Origin: SCQX01 sp035720945
GTDB lineage: Bacteria > Pseudomonadota > Gammaproteobacteria > Burkholderiales > Burkholderiaceae_B
Direction of reading: 5' to 3'
Assembly: GCA_035720945.1 (NCBI GenBank)
Contig: DASTNK010000092.1
Coordinates: forward strand, 1 to 19,299
Length of the DNA: 19,299 bases
Made by a program: the position numbers and the translations under genes. Each line of letters begins with the position of its first letter. Position 1 is the first letter of the stretch. Of the stretch, positions 16,225-19,299 are shown one piece after another. The notes beneath the pieces were generated by a model. That model did not search any database. It was not told the origin of the DNA and saw only the letters and a list, made by a program, of their open reading frames with translations.

Positions 16225-16265
16225 CGCGCGCGGGCATGGTGACAATCTGGAACTGGAGAAATAGA

Positions 16266-17144
16266 GTGGCTCAAATTACCGCTGCATTGGTCAAAGAATT
16301 GCGCGAGCGCACCGATGCCCCCATGATGGAATGCAAGAAAGCGCTGACCGAAGCCGACGGCGATCTAGCCCGGGCCGAGGAATTGTTGCGTGTGAAACTC
16401 GGCAACAAGGCCAGCAAGGCCGCCGGCCGCATCACGGCCGAAGGCTTGGTCGGACTGTTCATCTCGCCGGATGCCAAGCAGGGCGCCGTGGTCGAAATCA
16501 ACTGCGAAACCGACTTTGTGGCCCGCAACGACGATTTCATCGGTTTCGTCAATCAAGTGGCTGAACTGGTGTCGGCCAAGAATCCCGCAGACCTGACGGC
16601 TCTTTCTGCCCTGCCCATGGCGGGTGCCACTGTCGAAGCGACCCGTACGGCGCTGGTTGGCAAGATCGGCGAAAACATTTCGGTGCGCCGTTTCCAGCGT
16701 TTCCAGACGAACGACCAATTGGCGAGCTACGTGCATGGTGGCCGGATCGGCGTGCTGGTTGAATTCTCGGGATCCGCCGAAATCGGCAAGGACCTGGCCA
16801 TGCACATCGCCGCGACCAAACCTCGCGCGCTCGACGCCAACGGCGTGTCCGCGGAAGACATAGCCGCCGAACGCTCGGTGGCCGAGCAGAAGGCGGCCGA
16901 ATCTGGCAAGCCGGCTGAAATCATCACCAAGATGGTGGAAGGCTCCATTCAGAAATTCCTCAAGGAAGTCACGCTGATGTCGCAACCGTTCGTCAAGAAC
17001 GACAAGCAAAGCGTGGCCCAGATGCTCAAAGAAAAGGGCGCCTCCATCAGCCAGTTCGCGCTGTACGTGGTGGGCGAGGGCATCGAGAAGAAATCCGAGG
17101 ATTTCGCCGCGGAAGTCGCGGCGGCGGCTGGCGGCGCGGCCTGA
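16266..17144 (+). CDS. tsf: Elongation factor Ts
   Basis: EF-Ts is the guanine nucleotide exchange factor that recycles EF-Tu-GDP. The 292-residue protein begins MAQITAALVKELRERTDAPM, with the N-terminal UBA-like domain and MMECKKAL at 20-27. The core has INCETDFVARND at 78-89, the block that contacts EF-Tu, and the later QPFVKNDKQSVAQ segment. The start is GTG 16266, chosen because GGAG at 16255-16258 lies seven bases upstream and the family N-terminus MAQIT begins there. Earlier in-frame ATG codons (16200, 16236) would run through or start next to the terminator. tsf follows rpsB and precedes pyrH by 90 bases. Confidence 0.97.
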   Translation: MAQITAALVKELRERTDAPMMECKKALTEADGDLARAEELLRVKLGNKASKAAGRITAEGLVGLFISPDAKQGAVVEINCETDFVARNDDFIGFVNQVAELVSAKNPADLTALSALPMAGATVEATRTALVGKIGENISVRRFQRFQTNDQLASYVHGGRIGVLVEFSGSAEIGKDLAMHIAATKPRALDANGVSAEDIAAERSVAEQKAAESGKPAEIITKMVEGSIQKFLKEVTLMSQPFVKNDKQSVAQMLKEKGASISQFALYVVGEGIEKKSEDFAAEVAAAAGGAA

Positions 17145-17160
17145 GGCCATTTGAAACACG

Positions 17161-17182
17161 GCGGACGCCCTCCGGCATCCGC
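17161..17182 (+). other. Imperfect hairpin in the tsf-pyrH gap
   Basis: GCGGACGCC at 17161-17169 pairs with GGCATCCGC at 17174-17182 around a 4-base loop, with one C-A mismatch. No T-run follows, so it is unlikely to be an intrinsic terminator; it could be an RNA processing or stability element. Confidence 0.3.
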
Positions 17183-17234
17183 TGTGCGCGTATCCTGGCA
17201 TACACTTTCGTTGGATTGTTTCTCGAGGCCATTC

Positions 17235-17951
17235 ATGACCACCAGCTCGTACAAGCGTGTTCTTCTCAAGCTATCCGGCGAAGCATTGATGGGTGACGAT
17301 GCCTTCGGCATCAATCGCGCCACCATCCTGCGCATGACTGAGGAAATCGCCGAGGTCGTGGTGCGCGGGGTCGAGCTGGCCATCGTCATTGGTGGCGGCA
17401 ACATTTTTCGCGGTGTGGCCCCTGGCGCCCAGGGCATGGATCGCGCCACGGCGGACTACATGGGCATGATGGCTACGATCATGAACGCGCTGGCGCTGCA
17501 GGATGCGCTCAAGAACCGGGGGGTGGACGCCCGGGTGCAATCCGCCCTGAACATCGACCAGGTGGTCGAACCCTACATTCGGCCCAAGGCGCTTCGTTAC
17601 CTCGAAGAAGGCAAGGTCGTGGTGTTCGCCGCGGGCACCGGCAACCCGTTTTTCACGACCGACACCGCGGCGGCGTTGCGCGGGGCGGAAATCGGAGCGG
17701 AAATCGTCCTGAAAGCCACCAAGGTCGACGGCATCTACAGCGCCGACCCCAACAAAGACGCCTCGGCGACGCGCTACTCGCGCATCAGTTTCGACGAGGC
17801 CATCGTGCGCCGCCTCGAGGTGATGGACGCGACCGCGTTCGCGCTGTGCAGAGACCAGAAGCTGCCGGTCAAAGTGTTTTCCATCAACAAGCCCGGTGCC
17901 TTGAAACGGGTGGTCGCCGGCGAAGACGAAGGCACCCTGGTCCACGTTTGA
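17235..17951 (+). CDS. pyrH: UMP kinase
   Basis: PyrH phosphorylates UMP to UDP with ATP; it is the hexameric bacterial enzyme of the amino-acid-kinase fold, typically activated by GTP and inhibited by UTP. The 238-residue protein (E. coli 241) has KRVLLKLSGEALMG at the N-terminus, the GGGNIFRG glycine loop, the UMP-binding GTGNPFFTTDTAAALRG, and KATKVDGIYSADP near the ATP site. ATG 17235 is preceded by GAGG at 17225-17228, six bases upstream; the longer frame from 17151 runs through the intergenic hairpin. frr starts 15 bases after the stop, indicating co-transcription. Confidence 0.97.
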   Translation: MTTSSYKRVLLKLSGEALMGDDAFGINRATILRMTEEIAEVVVRGVELAIVIGGGNIFRGVAPGAQGMDRATADYMGMMATIMNALALQDALKNRGVDARVQSALNIDQVVEPYIRPKALRYLEEGKVVVFAAGTGNPFFTTDTAAALRGAEIGAEIVLKATKVDGIYSADPNKDASATRYSRISFDEAIVRRLEVMDATAFALCRDQKLPVKVFSINKPGALKRVVAGEDEGTLVHV

Positions 17952-17965
17952 ACATAGGAACAACC

Positions 17966-18526
17966 ATGACCCCCTCCGAGATCAAGAAATCCGCTGAAGA
18001 CCGCATGAACAAATCGCTCGAGGCGCTCCAGACGGGTTTGTCGAAGCTGCGCACTGGGCGTGCCCACACCGGGATTCTGGATCACGTTCAGGTCGAATAC
18101 TATGGCTCGCCGGTACCTGTGAGCCAAGTGTCGAACGTCACCCTGTTGGACGCGCGCACCATCAGCGTGCAGGTCTGGGAAAAGAACATGGCCGGTCCGG
18201 TTGAAAAAGCCATCCGCGAGTCCGATCTTGGCCTCAACCCCATTCCCATGGGCGACAACATCCGCGTGCCTATGCCGGCGCTCACCGAAGAGCGTCGGCG
18301 CGACCTCACCAAAGTGGCCAGGGGCGAAGGCGAGGAAGCCAAGATCGCCATCCGCAACCTGCGCCGTGAGGCGAACGACACCCTGAAGAAACTGGTCAAG
18401 GAAAAAGAAATCTCCGAGGATCAGGAGCGCCGTTCACAGGAAGAAATCCAGAAGCTCACCGATAAATTCGTACTCGACGTCGACAAGCTGGTCGCCCAGA
18501 AAGACGCCGAGATCATGACAGTCTGA
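17966..18526 (+). CDS. frr: Ribosome recycling factor
   Basis: RRF works with EF-G to split post-termination ribosomes. The 186-residue protein (family about 185) has MNKSLEALQTGLSKLRTGRAH at the N-terminus, the YYGSPVPVSQVSNVTLLDARTI strand region of domain II, and the C-terminal helix containing RNLRREANDTLKKLVKEKEISED. ATG 17966 has AGGAA at 17956-17960, five bases upstream. The longer frame from 17846 overlaps pyrH and is a shadow. It sits between pyrH and uppS, without dxr in between, as in other betaproteobacteria. Confidence 0.97.
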   Translation: MTPSEIKKSAEDRMNKSLEALQTGLSKLRTGRAHTGILDHVQVEYYGSPVPVSQVSNVTLLDARTISVQVWEKNMAGPVEKAIRESDLGLNPIPMGDNIRVPMPALTEERRRDLTKVARGEGEEAKIAIRNLRREANDTLKKLVKEKEISEDQERRSQEEIQKLTDKFVLDVDKLVAQKDAEIMTV

Positions 18527-18568
18527 GCGGCCCCGCGCTCGACGCGAACCGCGGACACCACACCCACC

Positions 18569-19299
18569 ATGCAAGCCAGCTCCACGCAGACGATCCCGGA
18601 ACGCTCCGACGTCCCGCGGCATCTCGCGATCATCATGGATGGCAATGGCCGGTGGGCGACGCAGCGCTTCCTTCCGCGCACCGCCGGCCATGCCCGCGGC
18701 GTGCAGGCCGTGCGCCGCATCGTCGAGGCCTGTGGCCGTCGGGGCGTGCGATACCTCACCCTGTTCGCCTTCAGCTCCGAGAACTGGCGCCGCCCGCAAG
18801 AGGAAGTGTCCTTGCTGATGCGCCTGTTCATCCAGACGCTCGAGAAGGAAGTCGGGAAACTCGAAGAGCAGGGGGTGCGTCTGCGCGTGGTCGGTGACAC
18901 CTCGGCGTTCGAACCCAGGCTGCAGTCGCTCATCCGCCTGGTCGAAGAGCGCACGGCGCACAACGCATTGTTGAATCTGACCGTGGCCGCGAACTATGGC
19001 GGGCGCTGGGACATTCTCCAGGCGATGCGTCGCATGCTGGCCGCCGAGCCCGGGCTGTCCAATCAGCCGGACGACATCGACGAAGCGCGACTGGCGCCCC
19101 ATTTGTCCATGGCCTGGGCACCCGAACCCGATCTATTCATCCGCACTGGCGGAGAGCAGCGCATCTCTAATTTTCTGGTGTGGCAACTGGCCTATACTGA
19201 ACTCTACTTCACCGACAGCTACTGGCCCGACTTCGGCGCCAAAGAGCTCGACGCCGCGTTCGAGTGGTACCGCACCCGCGAGCGGCGCTTCGGCCGCAC
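18569..19299 (+). CDS. uppS: Undecaprenyl diphosphate synthase (3' partial)
   Basis: This cis-prenyltransferase makes the C55 lipid carrier of peptidoglycan and O-antigen synthesis from farnesyl diphosphate and isopentenyl diphosphate. The visible 243 codons run open to the window edge; the E. coli enzyme has 253 residues, so only a short C-terminal part is missing. Seen are the signature HLAIIMDGNGRWA with catalytic D24, the TLFAFSSENWRRP block, AANYGGRWDI, and the C-terminal RTGGEQRISNFLVWQLAYTE and YWPDF. ATG 18569 precedes the signature by 23 residues. No good Shine-Dalgarno is visible, and the gap to frr is 42 bases, so it is probably expressed from the frr transcript. Confidence 0.96.
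   Translation, partial: MQASSTQTIPERSDVPRHLAIIMDGNGRWATQRFLPRTAGHARGVQAVRRIVEACGRRGVRYLTLFAFSSENWRRPQEEVSLLMRLFIQTLEKEVGKLEEQGVRLRVVGDTSAFEPRLQSLIRLVEERTAHNALLNLTVAANYGGRWDILQAMRRMLAAEPGLSNQPDDIDEARLAPHLSMAWAPEPDLFIRTGGEQRISNFLVWQLAYTELYFTDSYWPDFGAKELDAAFEWYRTRERRFGR

Overview
The window is 19.3 kb of GC-rich chromosomal housekeeping DNA, very probably from a betaproteobacterium of the order Burkholderiales. An Alcaligenaceae-type genome (Bordetella, Achromobacter or Castellaniella-like) is my best guess. The pointers are the homodimeric aceE, an E2 with two lipoyl domains, an E3 carrying its own N-terminal lipoyl domain, and the gene order folC-dedD-cvpA-purF and map/rpsB-tsf-pyrH-frr-uppS. 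The genus is an inference from remembered family sequences; no search was run. There are no tRNA or rRNA genes, CRISPR arrays, insertion sequences or phage genes, and no gene-free stretch exceeds 300 bases. I found no undescribed multi-gene system.

Layout. (1) 1-5834, plus strand: the pyruvate dehydrogenase complex aceE (5' end cut by the window), aceF and lpdA, closed by a clear intrinsic terminator. (2) 5910-10314, plus strand: folC, a DedD-like SPOR protein, cvpA and purF, linking folate polyglutamylation, the cell envelope and the first step of purine synthesis. (3) 10384-15224, minus strand: map, glnD, a MarC-family membrane protein and dsbB, convergent with purF. The glnD stop and the marC-family start overlap. 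(4) 15378 to the end, plus strand: rpsB, tsf, pyrH, frr and uppS (3' end cut). This is the conserved translation, UMP kinase, ribosome recycling and undecaprenyl-diphosphate group, divergent from map across a compact shared promoter region.

The most suspicious feature is the left edge. The first 146 bases encode a 47-residue E1 segment that is out of order: a paralogous copy of it lies at its expected place at 492-632. The first ~340-430 bases also read more like an actinobacterial aceE in codon use and sequence. A chimeric assembly end is the leading explanation; a real rearrangement cannot be excluded from the window alone.

Other points of interest are regulatory: a terminator whose loop holds an extended -10 just before folC, two consecutive hairpins between rpsB and tsf, head-on overlapping map and rpsB promoters, a structured rpsB leader, and a 26-bp tandem duplication covering the purF stop codon.
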